Shown here: piece after piece, positions 22,083 to 37,000 of the stretch
How positions within the stretch are numbered: the stretch's first letter is position 1
How the letters are laid out: each line of letters begins with the position of its first letter
Position numbers and translations under genes: made by a program
Notes under the pieces: generated by a model
The model's input: the letters and a program-made list of their open reading frames with translations, nothing else
Database searches by the model: none
Told to the model about the DNA's origin: nothing
From: Metellina segmentata
Taxonomy: Eukaryota > Arthropoda > Arachnida > Araneae > Tetragnathidae
Reading direction: 5' to 3'
DNA length: 64,000 nucleotides
Assembly (NCBI GenBank): GCA_947359465.1
Contig: OX375876.1
Coordinates: 122,383,444 to 122,447,443 of the forward strand

Positions 22083-25000
22083 CTGCAATTTAAATACAAA
22101 AACATGAGTATGAAGACCGGGCATTGATATAGGCATGAACTTACTAGAAACAATCAATTCTGAAGTTATTTGTGGGTGGTGGGATAAACTACCTTCTGTC
22201 GGAAGAGCGACTTGGTTCTCTTTCTTGTCAAAAGTGAGGATAGCGTTGGACTGCACCATAATCTCTTCTCTCAGGGCTCCTTCTTGGAATCCTTCCAGAG
22301 CTAAGCTGTTCAGATCGGGAGCTTGACGTTTCTTCCTTCCGAACGCATCCACGCCATCGCAATTGACCTGAAATACGAATGAAAGATCAAAGACTGAACG
22401 CATACAAAGAGATTGAGATATTTTATTGTCAGAATCATAATTATTTTAAATCAATCAATTTGTATCTATCTAGATTTAGCAGAACAATGATCAAGTAATA
22501 AATTAGTTTATCTTTTAAATAAATACATATTTTACATGATTAAGAATCGTGCATTTTAAATTCATTATAAAGTGATTAAAACATGAACTGATTGCTTGAA
22601 AAGGGATGTAAAATTCAGATTTTTACGCGTCATGAATTGCAGTTTTCTTTTGGTAGATTTGAATGCTGGTTTGCTATACTTATATTGGTTAAACTTATTA
22701 TCTAATGTGCATTATTTAGTCTGGCAGAGCTATATCCATGCTTATATCTTTGTTTAATGAATGACAAAATTACTGTGAAAAAATTTAGCATTTTAATTTT
22801 TAACAGTTAACAATAAAAGTACAAGACGCCAGGGGTGCAGAATATGTCTGAATGCACGAAAGAGGTTCGGGGGAAATTCAGGCAGCAGTGGGGAAATTTT
22901 TTCCCAAGTTTATATATAAAAATAATATATATTAGTTTTTTTTTAAATTTGTAAGTAATAGTCTTAAGGAGAGTTTTTAATCGTTAACATTGTACTCTAA
23001 TAGTCACTTAAACTGGTATGAAAATATAAGAACGTATTCGGGGAAATTTTGGACAAAACAAATTGTGTTCTGGGGAATATTGGGGGCTGAAACATTTTCT
23101 GCATCTCTGCAAGACACAGCTGGCCTTTTATTCATTTTTGAATTTTAAATTCTAATTTTGTTTCATCAATATGATCAAGATCATCACGTAAATAACTATA
23201 AAGGAATTCAGAGATTAAAATAAGTTTAAGTATTCAATTCAAATATACAATTACAAATAATTATGCTTTATTACTAAGCATAGTAGTCACAACATAAAAA
23301 TTCTTACGAGTTCTAACTTTTATACGGGGAAAGAGTTTACGTTTCAGCGAGTCGAGAAACAAACACTCACCGGTGGACAAGATCCAAAGCATACTCTAAT
23401 GTTGCACTGGAACCTCAGATTATTGCTAGTTGGGAATTTGAAGGCATTGAACCTAGCCATCAGAATCTTTCTGTCCGGATCCAGCTGCCAGTTTCCGAAG
23501 ATGCTCGGATCCGTAGCACAACCGTTTGAATCTGTCACCTCGTATTGGATTTCTTCATTGTCCTCAATGGTCTTGGCCACACAGCTTCTAGCAAATCCAC
23601 CATAAATAACTGAAAGCAAGAAATACATATTTGAAACTTGAACTAGAATCTCATACAGTCCATTCTTTGAAATCTATAGAATATATCATTGACCTGGTTC
23701 CCAGTCATGAAGGCTGGACGTAGCCAGCAGCATTTGGTCACATTTAATCACATTTGGTTAAAATGGTCACATTTGAAGGAACATTTTCTCAGAATCTTTT
23801 ATGCGTAAACATGTTCCTTTAATGGAATTCAATTTTTTTATACAGGTTTTGAAGACACTTTTAAACATTCTAACACAAAGATTTTAAAAATACTTAAAAT
23901 TTGAAGTTTTAAGACTTTCTTTCTTCAACTCATATTTTTTTTTTGTAAAAGGACCCATTTTCATCCTTTTCAACAGTCAAAATGAAATTCTGAGCAGATA
24001 GAAAACAAATGCCAGTGTTAAAATATGTTGCAGGTTAAGACACTCGTAAACCAATCTTTTAAAATTCGCTTAAATAGCAAAAAATACACATTTTGAGATA
24101 TTGAAGTTTAAAGCATAAAATTGACCTTACTTCAGGTACATACGGGTATTTTCAAAAAATTATTTAAAATACTTCTACTTAACGTATCTCCATAAATAGC
24201 ATGTCATTTTTAAACACAATTGAATATGCATTTATATGAATTCATAAAAAAATAATCGAAATTTTGAAAGATTTTTGTGCACGTGTCCCCGTAAGACTTA
24301 CTACAATCTTGTATCAAAAGCTACTTTTGTATTAGAATAACCCATATATTAAAAAAATAAAACAATCATAAAAAATAATTACATTTTTAACATGTATATC
24401 ACAAAATTCTGAACACCAGTGACCTAATTATGCTCATAGACAATCTAAGATTTAGAAACATACCAATAAAGGCTGAAGTGAGCAATTTAATATGCTTTAG
24501 AGCTTTTTGCTTGGCAATCTTGAATCATGTATAAAATACTCTATTTAAAAAAATTACATTTCAGAGTTTATACTTTCTAATTCCAAACCCAAATTACGTT
24601 GCAGAACTTCAATTTAAACTTACAATCAGGCTGTACGTCTACTCTAAGCAGCAAATCGTCACCGATTTCTGCGCTGTTCACTTCACGGCCGTCGGCGTTC
24701 GATATGGTCATTATACAAGTGGGTGGCGGTCCAGTGTTGGCTATCGTTCCCGAAGTTGTAATCATACTGTACGGAAAAAACAACAATTAATAAGCTGAAA
24801 GTAAAAATATGGGAAAGCGACTTTTCAATTTTTTAACAGAAATGTCCTTCTCTTAGTAATCAAAACCAAATATTTAAATTCATTTCATTGAATTATAACA
24901 AGCAATATAGTTTTGACATATTCTTCATGCTTTACTTATCATTCAAATGAGAAGACAAAAATAAGACTTAGAAACAAAGTAACTTAAAATGTGTAAGAAT

Positions 25001-28000
25001 GCAAATCAGACTGTAGGAAATATGTGTGTGACACTGATCTTATTTTAGTTTCAAGACATAATTCAGTCTGCTTAATAACTTCCACTAGTAAAGATATAGA
25101 TTCATTCAATATTAAGCTTATTTGTGGTAGATTTTAATCTTGCCTAAACAAACATAGTTAGTATCTTATGGTATAAGGAATTGATATCTTAATAGTCTCG
25201 ACAATTGAGCGTAATTCCATACGTGAAGTATGAACGGTTTGTAGGGGATGGTGTTATTGGAATATATTCAATTATATAAAGACGGCTTACACACTGGAGA
25301 AAAGGCTTCAATAGGCTTGTTTAATTGCAATAAATATTTTATAGATTTTAAAAAATGCTTGGAATCATTTGTAAAATATAAATTTAGGTGTGGTGTTTAG
25401 AAAAGAAAATTGTAACAAAACTTCAGTAGTTAAAACAAATTGTAGAATAAGAGTTTTTAATAGTGTCTGCTAGTAAAGACATGAATATTGACAAGATAGT
25501 AGTACTATCAAGAGGAAAATAAAGGTTTTTCTGGTGTTGCCGGATAAAGAAAAAAAGAAAAGGCGTAAAAAATGCCAGAAGTGAAACAATTACCTGACAT
25601 TGAAACCCAATGTGATGGTCTTTTCTCCTGTGTTGTACACACATTTGATGTGGTACGCTTTGGCACGATATGTCATGAGTTTCGGATGCTTCTGTATGAC
25701 TAATATGAATGATGCATCTCCCTAAAGAACAAAGTTTTTACATCAGCATTGTTCACTTAGATGAGAAATTAAACACAACAATTTGGATATAAAACTTAAA
25801 GTAAAATAAATACCTATTTTAAACACACATATTCAAGACATTTACTGCATACATTTTCAAAACAATACTAAATGACCAACAAAAATACCTTTATTAATCA
25901 TTCTAAATGTTTCATATATCATGTACTTTCAGGTCTTTGGAGTGATATAAACCTTATGCAAATTCATAAAATGCTTTTACAAATAATTTAATATTAAGTT
26001 AATTCGTAGTTGTTTTTTGTAATGTTAATAAAACAACTTTTTAGCTATTTTTCAACAAGGAAATGGAAATTAGATCAATTCTGTGGTATGATAAAAAAAA
26101 TTTCCACTTCTGGTTCCTTCTAGAATTTTGTGCTCCTCAGGAGATTAAAAAATATTTTTCATTACCCATTACCGGCAAGTGCTGTCTATTTTGAGTGTAT
26201 ACTCACATTTATGTGAATAAGTCCACATGTGTTGAAGAGCACTTTAAAGTCAATTATATCTCTTTCTCTATTCCTGACCACACGACGACATTCGTGATCC
26301 TGGCTGTGTCCTTTCACGTACAGAACTCCATCAAATGGCTCCAAGTCAACTGACACTTGAATTCCATCAGCCAAACATACAACTGTAAGATAAAATTATT
26401 TTAGTCAGTTTGTGTGAACTGGGGGAGTAGTTTTGCCATCAAAATAAAATACATACAATACAAATAAATTCGAGCAAATTGTTTCAAATATCACGTTGCA
26501 ATTATCAAATGCTTTAGAAGATTTATTTCAAATATCATTAGAACAATGCTTACCAGATAGCTCCGTCAGTGGTGGTACGGTTCTCGGCATTTCTTCACCC
26601 AAAAAAAGAATTTCAATCATTATAGTATATATCAAAATGCATTATAAAATGTTTGATCTAAAAGTGTTCTGAGATAATAGTTCAAAAAATAATTCAATGG
26701 AAACCATACAGTACATTTTAAAACTACACAAAAAAGTGTTATTGTTAGCTGCTGTAATAAAACACTTATGCTATTTTAATTTGACACCCACCGGTTTCGT
26801 AACATCCTCTGCTGTGGTCATACGGATCCCCTACATACAGTGGTGGACAGCTGCAAATAGCTTCGTGATCCCGGGCGGTACACACTGCCTTCTCTCCACA
26901 AATGTAACATGGGCCTGTAAAATTTAAAACATGAAAGTTTCAATGTTAAGATTCACCCAAACCGTTAAAAAAAATAGGTCAGTTTACTGAATCTTAATGG
27001 CAAAAGGAGCACCAAACACATGGTAAACTAAATAAATGTTAAAAGATGAAGAAAACTAATAAGATAAGGTTAAAGAAGTATGGCAATAAGAAAATAGAAT
27101 TCACTTACTAATGCATTGTCCTGTATTCAAATCGCATTCTTTGTCAGATGGACAGTTGGCATTAGACTTGCAGCCGTTATCGATGGTTACACCTACGAAG
27201 AATACAAATTATAAGCATGAAATTTTAAAATCAGATTAAATATATATTTTTAAAATTAGATTGAAATATTTTCAATTCTTCCTTCTCTTTTTAATAACCG
27301 ACATTTTAACAGCAATGAGAAATGCTTCATATAATTTTTATGTAATCGCGAGATGGCATTGTCAGAAGAACAGAGAACACAATAACGATTCAACCTTCAA
27401 TGTCCTAAAAAAAGACTTTTTTGACCAGATAAAGATGTAAATATTATGTAAAAATATGCCCCAAAAATATTTTATGCAGGAATCACCACAGAGTCAAGCT
27501 TATAATATGCACAAATATATATTGCCTTTTATAATAGGATACAATACCATAATCTATATACAATAAGTTAAATTTTTATTACGTTAATAAATAAAAATAT
27601 AAAATATTTTGTAGATTAAACAAGGAAGATATTTTACAAGACAGCTTAATTTGAATTATTAAATACCCTTGATGGTTAAATATTGCATCACTGAATCTTG
27701 TCACAAGAAAAATGTACTTACATCCTTTAATTACAGGATCTCCAATGGTGTCAGGTTGACAATCACACCTGTAACCACCCAGGAAGTTTGTACAGATAGC
27801 ATTTCTTGCGCATGGATTTTGTTGGCACTCATCGATATCTAGAAAAATAATGTACAACATGAATATGATTCATGTTTCAAATATCGCACTTACACATTTA
27901 AGCAAAATTCAAACTAAAGTTCCACATTTGATCGATACATCAAAAGTACAATTTTCTTTCTCTCATTTGTGCTTATGTTAAACTCACATGTTCTCATTTT

Positions 28001-31000
28001 ATAGAATCTCGGCTAAAGAACAATTAGTTTTAAGGTGTGTGATCCCATGTAAGCTTTTATTAACTGGTATATAATATTTACAGTTTCATCATTAAATAAT
28101 AAAAATCACAACTATATATTTAAAACTATCAACTACATTTTAAAAGTGGAAATCACGTATTTACCAAACAAATCTTATTTATACAAACAATTCGAAAGTA
28201 TTTAAAACAGCTTCGTTAAAAAATTACTGAAATATAATAACGTCAGAACCAATTAAAATGTGCTCATACATACCTTTACAGAATCCATTTGACATAAGCT
28301 CAAATCCTCTTGGACAGACACAGAAGCCGTCTTGCACACCCGTGTACAAACATTCCTCATTCGTTGGGCATGGATTCGTTGTTGTGCAATTTCTACTTGT
28401 TCCTGTAATAATTTTAACATAAATATAAAAAAATAAATAAGGTTAGTTTAATTTGAGGAGTCCCTTCATTAACAAGTGCGGTGCAGATAGTTAAAAATTA
28501 ATTTATTGATTTCATAAAAATACTTACGTAAGCAATAGTCTCCCATTCTGTCGTAATTTGTTGGACATCCACACTCCTTACTGTTCAAGCAGATAAGATT
28601 GCCAGGGCAAGTGAAGTCAACACCACATTCTTGAACTAAAAAATAATGATTTAACTAAATTAAAAATACTCACATTTTGTTTTGTAACTTTTAATATTAT
28701 GAATTGGTAAGTATTTGTTTGTTTCTTCTCGATGTTCTTGTTGCAAAAGCTGCATAAATGATTATTCTTATTAATGAATAGTTAACTCTGGCTTTATACA
28801 GAAGTCTGCAAATGTAGCAAATATGTATCATCTATTCAGTTCCCACAAAAACAGTTATAACTAGTTCAAATTATAAGTGGTTTATTGAAAGAAAATAATT
28901 ATTTCTATGTTATGCATCTGATTATGTAATTTGCCAACTTTATTGAAAAACTTGAACTATTTAGGTAGAATTTTCTGCCTATACATTTGTGAACACAATG
29001 CACTCAGGCCCAAATAATTACTTTACCAAATGTCTAACACCACTCCTGTCATGACTGTGGTTTTAGACTCTGTCATCACGACACATATATAATGTTAATG
29101 GTTGTATAAAATTGAATACATGAGATTAATAGACAATCAACACTAGAAGCTTTCAAGCGATTTAAACTTAAAATTAATAGAACCTCAGTTCAGCAATTAG
29201 AACTGATGCAGTTCCAGGGTTCCCAATCTATTGCAGAAATAAAATTCCCTGACTTTTTCAGACACATTTTTACAAAATTCTAGGTTATACTTAAGCAATA
29301 CATGACATTTTTAAGGTGAAAAACCAAGAAATAATTTAGCATTCAATAGCCAATAATAAAAACCAATTTAAGAATTATACACTGTAAAAACTAGTACCCG
29401 AGTAATTTTGCATTAAAATAACTTATTCATATAATCCAACATATTTGACTTTCTACAAATTTGTAGGACACTCAGGTCTTTATATAGGCAAAATGGCAGG
29501 CAATTATTGTTCTTCATTTTAAGTAGTATTTACTATTCAATAAAAATATTTTACTCTTTACTACCTTCTACAAGCAGTTATTAATGGAACTGAGAATTTA
29601 TACTTACCATAGAAGCAATTAACTTTGGGATTTCCACGATACCTAGGTGGACATGAACAAGTTGCTTTGTGGTTTTCTCCTCTACAGATGGCATTGATTC
29701 CACAAGGTTGGCCTTGAGTACAAACATCTTAAAAACAAGAACAATAAAGGTTAGTTCACAAATCTGTAGCAGATGATCGTGAAGCAGTGCAATTTCATCT
29801 CACCAATACAGAGGTCCCACTCTATTTCAGAAATAAAATTCATTTTTCTAGGTTTTCCAGATACATTTTTACAACATTCCAGGTCATACTCAAGAAATTC
29901 ACAAAATTTTTAAGGTGAAAAACCAAGAAATAATTTAGCATTCAATAGCCAATAATTAAAAACCAATTTAAGAATTATACATAGTAAAAATTACTACACA
30001 AAAACCCAAGTAATTTTGCGTGAAAATAACTTATTTTAAATTCAACATATTTGACTTAAATCAATTTCTTATTTAATGTATCAAAATATTAAATTCTTCA
30101 ATTTAAACCTGTGGAGGAAACAAAATTCTTTACCTGTTAAATATTAGCCATTTCTTTTAAATAAATTTTAAAATATTTAGGGTCAGACAGGATGAAAGGA
30201 TAATTCTCCACAAATATTTTGTAGTTTTTCTCTTCAGATATTTTAATTATTATTCTAAGTGTTGGAACCCTTAATGGAACTCTTACTATAGCCGTTTAAA
30301 AAAACTGGAGAGAAAAAATACAAAATATCTTGATTATGAACTTATTACACCTGACCCTACTTATCATATTTCAAAAAGCAAACGAACATGACTCAGAAAT
30401 CTCATTACGTTCAGAGGGTTTATTTTTTAACTAAGACCTCAAACCTCTATCATGACTCTCATAAGTATTGGAACAAGGGTCAGCTATAATAGTTTTCTTA
30501 TGGAAATTGATAATAGGGTAGCTTATTTATAGCGTGGAAATCATAATATTTAAGAGTTAAACTGTCTTCATATATACTCTGAAATACTCAATACCCTAAT
30601 CCAAAACACTTACCATAGCATTCACCATTGAATGCATTGCAGGCTTCGTGATACAGACAGTCTCGATCACTTTTGCAACCTGGAGGCTCTTCACGCTCGC
30701 ATTTGCCTCCGTACGGCTCGCCTCTGAATCCAGACGGACATCGACATTCGTAGGACCCGGGTGTATTGACACAATCGGCATACTCGCCACACAATGAATG
30801 ACCATGCTCTTGGCATTCATTAATGTCTGGAAAAAAATTGTGAAAAAGCATTAGAACTCATGATTTAATCTAAAGAAATTCAAGGTTAAGACATTTAATT
30901 GAGATAATAAAAAGTACAATGAAACTTTGATTAAACAACTGGGTCAGGACCATGGCGGTTAATCGAAAGACGGATAACAGAAAAACATTACACAACAACC

Positions 31001-34000
31001 GACCCCCATTCATTGCAGATGAACGAATGATTAAAAATGCACGTTTACGAACTGGAAATACACTGTACATACATGTATTTTATTTTTCGCAGCAATCTAG
31101 TTACTGTACATAGAGTACAGTATGTATGTACATACTAATCACTTTTAATATTAAATTAATTAACTTTTAATAAAGGATTGATGGCTAATCGAAGTTTCAC
31201 TGTACTTTTAATCTACTTAGAGGTAAAATAGTGAAATTTATTACATACACATGGATTAATCTCAAAATGCTATTCATATTCTCTATTTAATTCTCAAGCA
31301 AATTCCCAGCCTAAAGTCTCCTTTTAATAGAATTCCACAGCAATCCATCGGCCCTTCCAAACTTTGATGAAAACAATGCACCTTTCTCATACTCTGCGTG
31401 CCATTTCCAACTTACAATTCTCTTTTCTGACATTAACCTCCACACACTGAGCTCAAATATTACACCCCAAGAACCATAACTGCTTCATTTTAATAACACT
31501 ACACCTTACTCATAGTCAATATACTCTAGAGCTTTACAAAGAGATAAGGAATACAGCAATTCATTAGGTACGTATTGAGAGGAATTATTTTATTATACTA
31601 AGCATTATCATTGATTCCAGCATATATAACTTCGTAACCCTACACCAATAATCACTGTAGTAGATATCAATTCTGGTATGTGACTAATGACTTCTCAAAA
31701 TTGCAATTATTATGATTTTATCATTTTTATTTTAAAGAGATTATTAATTTACAAAGCAATTTAGAATTATGTTTAAACACTTACCAATACAAACTCCGCT
31801 GACCAGTAGCTTGAATCCCCTTGGACAGACACAATAGCCATTTTCTCGTCCTGTATAAACACACCTCTGGTTGTCTGGGCAGGGATTTGTCGTAGTGCAA
31901 TTAATGCTGGTCACTGTAATGAAATACATATAAGTTTGATATTCATATGATCAGTAAGTGAATTGTAACAATTTTTAACTTAATTATACTATTCTTTAGG
32001 TAAAATTCTAAAAATCTAGTTTTTATCACATGCATATCTGAAAGCTTTATACGGCATTCAAAACTGAAGTTTGTAACTTGCAATTGTGGAACATTAGAAA
32101 TACACAATATAGAAATAGTACAATTTCTTCAGTGCGCATACTTACAAATACAGAAGTCGGAAACTCTCTTGAAATCACCGGGACATCCACAGGTACCATC
32201 CCCAAGACAGAACAAATTACCGGGACAGCTCAAGTCAGTCTGGCAACCAGGTCCAACTGGAGGAGGTAAAAGTAAGACAACATTAACATTCAGCATAGAC
32301 TAAGCCGGGAAATAACTTCTCTCGAGAAAATGAGATTTGTTAGTTGGAATTTTTGTAATAAATATCGCACTAGAGCAACACAACAGGCAATTGACGACGG
32401 TCCGGGATCAATCCCCAAGGGAAAGAAACGAGGACAGCACAATGCAATTTCGAATCACGGTCAGATTACGAAGCATCACCTGAGCTGGCACCTGACTCTC
32501 CAAACTTCCACACCATGGCAATGTGATGGATATAACGTGCACCAGCCCCTTTGGTACACAACGATCTTTGTCTGGATTCAAACTCGCAGCCCTCCGGTTG
32601 CGAATCCGATGCTCTTCCAACCGCGCTATTACGACCCGAGATTTGTTAATAACCTCAGATATATGAAGAAACTTACTTGGATAACAGTATTCCAGTGGAT
32701 TCCCTCTGAATCCAGGTATGCATTCACATTGTGGACTGTGATCGATGACACTGCATTTCGAGTTGCGGCCGCAAGGATTGCTGACTACGCATGGATCTGC
32801 AAAAGTAAATAATTTTAGTTTGAGCTGACATAGCACATTCTTTTGTTTTTTTTCACAGGTGTGTCACAGTGGGGTATGCTAAAGTTCTCGGATCGGAATG
32901 AATATTTCAACAATAACCATCACAAACTTTTTTCACAAGTGCAAACCAAACAATTTGTTAATTTTTATAACCCACTCATCTTGCCCTGAATGGAAGGGGC
33001 ACTATTAAATGGGATCTTGGGATTAATTGTGGAGCTTGAGGGAAGAAAGAGATTTCACAACTGGCCAACTGTACGCTAAATAGACACCTCAACATTATGG
33101 GTGTTATAGAGGACCCATTATGCAGAGGCTGTTGGATGATAGAGGATATTTCTATACACATTCTGTGCGAGTGTGACTATTACTCTGCACAACGATTTTA
33201 ATATCTGGGATACCATTGTATCGAACCCTGGGAACTGTCAAACATTCCGATCCGGTACGTGCCGAAATTTATTTCGGCAATCCGTCTTTAGTGGAAAGGC
33301 AGGGGTCTAGGTACAATAGACTATCAGTTGCAGTGCTGGCAATTTTCAGAGTAACCCCTTCAATAAGTCATTAGTCAAAGATATTCTACACCCCTCTCCA
33401 AATGACTCCATCAGTGCTATGATAGTCACTTTCTGAGCTCCCCTCCCAATGGAAAATTCTGTATGTGCACCTGATGATAATAGGTAATTTTCAAAAGCAG
33501 ATGACTCACCATAACATTGTTCAGCTTCGAGGTCACATGCTAACTGATTGGTACACTCCAAATCAGACTGGCAAAAGCCTCCTCTGCGCTTGCCTGAGGA
33601 GAAAGATTTTGTTTAGATTTTATATATTATACATAAATTCGAGTTTTTATACTGGAGGAAACAATTTTTTTTTAGATTGAGTTTGATTACTTACATCCAG
33701 AGTAAAATGGTTCTCCTATGGTTCCGGGTGGACACCTACATTGATAGCTGCCAATCGTGTTGAAACATTGTGCTCCAGTTCCACAAGGGAATGGACTCTG
33801 GTCGCATTCATTTATGTCTGAAAATATCAGATACAAGTCAGTCAAAAGTACATATTTTCACAGGTTAGGAGTAAAATTATTTACGTAACGATTGTGATAA
33901 GTTTCAAATATCTATCTGAAAAATTCTTATAATGCATCCTCAGCGAATTGTGTTACGCTATAGTTCTAGTACGTTCCATTTAGATAAGATACAATTTAAA

Positions 34001-37000
34001 TTATACTATGAATAAATTAGTCTTTACTATGCTTTTCTCTTTCCTGAAATTAAATGTCAACTGCATTAAATCGTTATTTATTTATACTTAGTTTTTTTTT
34101 TTTAATTCCTACGAAACAAGATTAAATGTAATTCAGAATAGTTTGTCTTCAGTAAAATTACTTGAAATGAAAAGATTATGCAATAGTTCTAGTACGTTCC
34201 TTTTAGATAAAATACAATTTAAATTATAGCATGAATTAGTAAGTCTTTATTATGCTTTTCTCTTTCCTGAAATTAAATGTCAACTGTATTAAATCATTAT
34301 TTATTTATACTTAGATTTTAAAAATTCCTAGAGAAACAAAATTAAATTTAATTTAGAAAAGTTTGTTGTCAATAAAATAATTTGAAATGAAAATATTGGA
34401 AGATACCAAATAAAATTTAATAGGCATTAATTGAGATAACTTCCCTTTGTGTCGACAGCTATAAACTTTTATACATGCTTAACCTTATTTAAAAACACGC
34501 AAGATTTTAAACATTACTAAATACAAAATTACACAAGTAAAAAATGCCAAACCTCTGCAAATTCCATTTGACATCAGAACAAAACCCCGTGGGCACACAC
34601 AGACACCTGCAGGATATTCAGCCGAGAGACACTCCTCGTGATCTGGACACGGATTAGATGTACTGCAGTTTCGACTCGTTTCAGATACTGAAATAGTCGG
34701 GTTTCATAAATAATTTTGCAAGTTCAAATGTTTCTAGCACAGAACAGAAATTTCTGCCGAACATTAGAAAGTAACGTTGGCTTGCGACTAAAAACACTTT
34801 GAATTTTACAGCAATTTTTTGTCCCTCTTAAAGAAACTGATAAAGAAATCGACAGAAAAATAAATCTGAAGTAAATTGCTGACAATATAGCTTTGTGTTG
34901 ACTGTCTTGCTAGTTATATTTGGTTGGTTTTATGGTGCAATGGCTAAATCTAGCATTAAAAAAAAAAGTATTAATTTAATACTTAGTATTTCTTCTTAGA
35001 AGCATAAATCTAAACAATCAAACATGAAATACAAAAAATTATTAAAGGAGAAAAAAAAAGGCAAGAACAGATCACTGGGATGTCTTAGGTTTACAAAGCC
35101 AGTGTTTATTTGAAGAAAGCAAGCCCTTAAGGATGCCAAAGCTATATTACAATCTAAAATTTTTAGCAACCTCAATCATGCAAGTTAGCAATCTCAAATT
35201 GCACTGCTTTACATTAATCAAAGTACTTGATATATATTTTTGAAGCACAACATTCAAAGGATCACTTACTGATGCAGAAAAATCCCCTTTGTTCAAAAGG
35301 CGAAGGACAGCCACAACGTGCACCATCCAGGCATACCAAGTTACCAGAGCATGGATTATGTGATCCACAAGTTTCCACTGAAACACATAATGGATATATA
35401 ATTAATTACACTAAAACAATTCTAATCAATGTAAGTATTCATTTTTTGGGATGAAAATCATGAGTTGAAACATTTTGTTGAGATAATTTGCATCTTTTTA
35501 ACATACAGGATTCCAGATAGTTAAATGTAAACATCTACTTACGTATGCTACATTCGATGTATGGATTTCCAGTTAGTCCTGGTGGACAGTAGCACTCATG
35601 ATGGTGATTAGCAGCACTACACAGAGCTCCTTTGCCACAAATACCAGGGTGATTGCACACTTCTGTTAAGGGAAACAGAAAATGAATTAGCGATTATCAA
35701 ATGTTCGTACCTAACTGATTTCACTATACTTGTTTTTACATACAAACTTGTATCTTATATCATTTTACTAAGAGTACTGCAGAAAATTTTGTAGTAAAAT
35801 TTCTAAATACTGTAAATATTGAATGCAATTAAAATAATCTAAATTACCAGTATGGGTTATTTAAACTCTTCATCATAAAATTAGATAAGCTATACAAAAA
35901 GAGAATCAAAATCATAACGTGCTTTAACTATCGTAATTCATTTAAACATTAAATTAATACAAGAACTGTGGTAATATTAAAAAAATTGAAACATTGGACT
36001 TGGTTGCATTTGAGCAAGCATCATTCAATTCAAGCAGCTTTTAGAACAGTTGTGCCTTACATAAAAAAAATTGTGGTACAAACCACCAATTTTTATTGAA
36101 ATTTCAATGGAAAATGTAAATTTTAATCTGGATCACAAAAAGAAAGAGAGAAAAAAAATTCAGAGGGTATATTCCTTTAAAATATTTTAAATAGTCCTTC
36201 TACACTATTTCAATATAAAATATAAAGCATTTCAGCATTTTCATTACAAGTTCGTTATAGTTGCAATGAGGCCTACCATAGCATTCTCCAGTTAGTCGAT
36301 TACATGCTTCTATTGACTTGCAATCTTCATCCCTCCTGCACATCTTAGGCATTTGTCGGCCTGAAAAGAATTACAAAGCAACATTACTATTTTAATTTCT
36401 ATAAGAATAGATTCTTTTAACATTTAAATTTATGTTACATTTGACTGGAGGGTTACAGGAATTAACTTCATTTTTAAAAATTGCATCTGAAAACAAAATA
36501 TAGAAAGTCATGTTTAATGGTTCCTTGAACTTACATCCTTGTCTGTATGGATCTCCATCCAAGCCAACAGGACAGCTGCATTTGTATCCTCCCGGCAAGT
36601 TTGAACAGATAGCTCCAAGAGCACAGGGACCTCTGCCTTGTAAGCATTCATTGATATCTGAAAACAGATAACAAATTATTACTCTAACAAGTTGGCACGA
36701 TTATTACTGATAAATACACAGACTCGCAGTTTAATATATAATTAGAAAATTCAATTGGTAAATTAATATTATTTACCTTTGCATTCGTTGTTGACACAAA
36801 CATAGTTCCTTCCACAATGGCTGTCGGTTTCACATTCATATTGAACTGCAAATAGACAACTCAGTTATTGAGCGAACAAATAGTGTGAATTTATCCAGAT
36901 ATACTGAACCAACAGAACTGAGTATTATAAAGGAGGAGGTATTATATATACCAAAATATCACCCATAATTTGAAACATTCTGGATTAATTTTAAATCGTA

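Noticed and set aside
32560..32640. Possible tRNA gene
   Set aside because: The tRNA-like sequence is the head of a SINE whose body follows directly and recurs elsewhere in the window.
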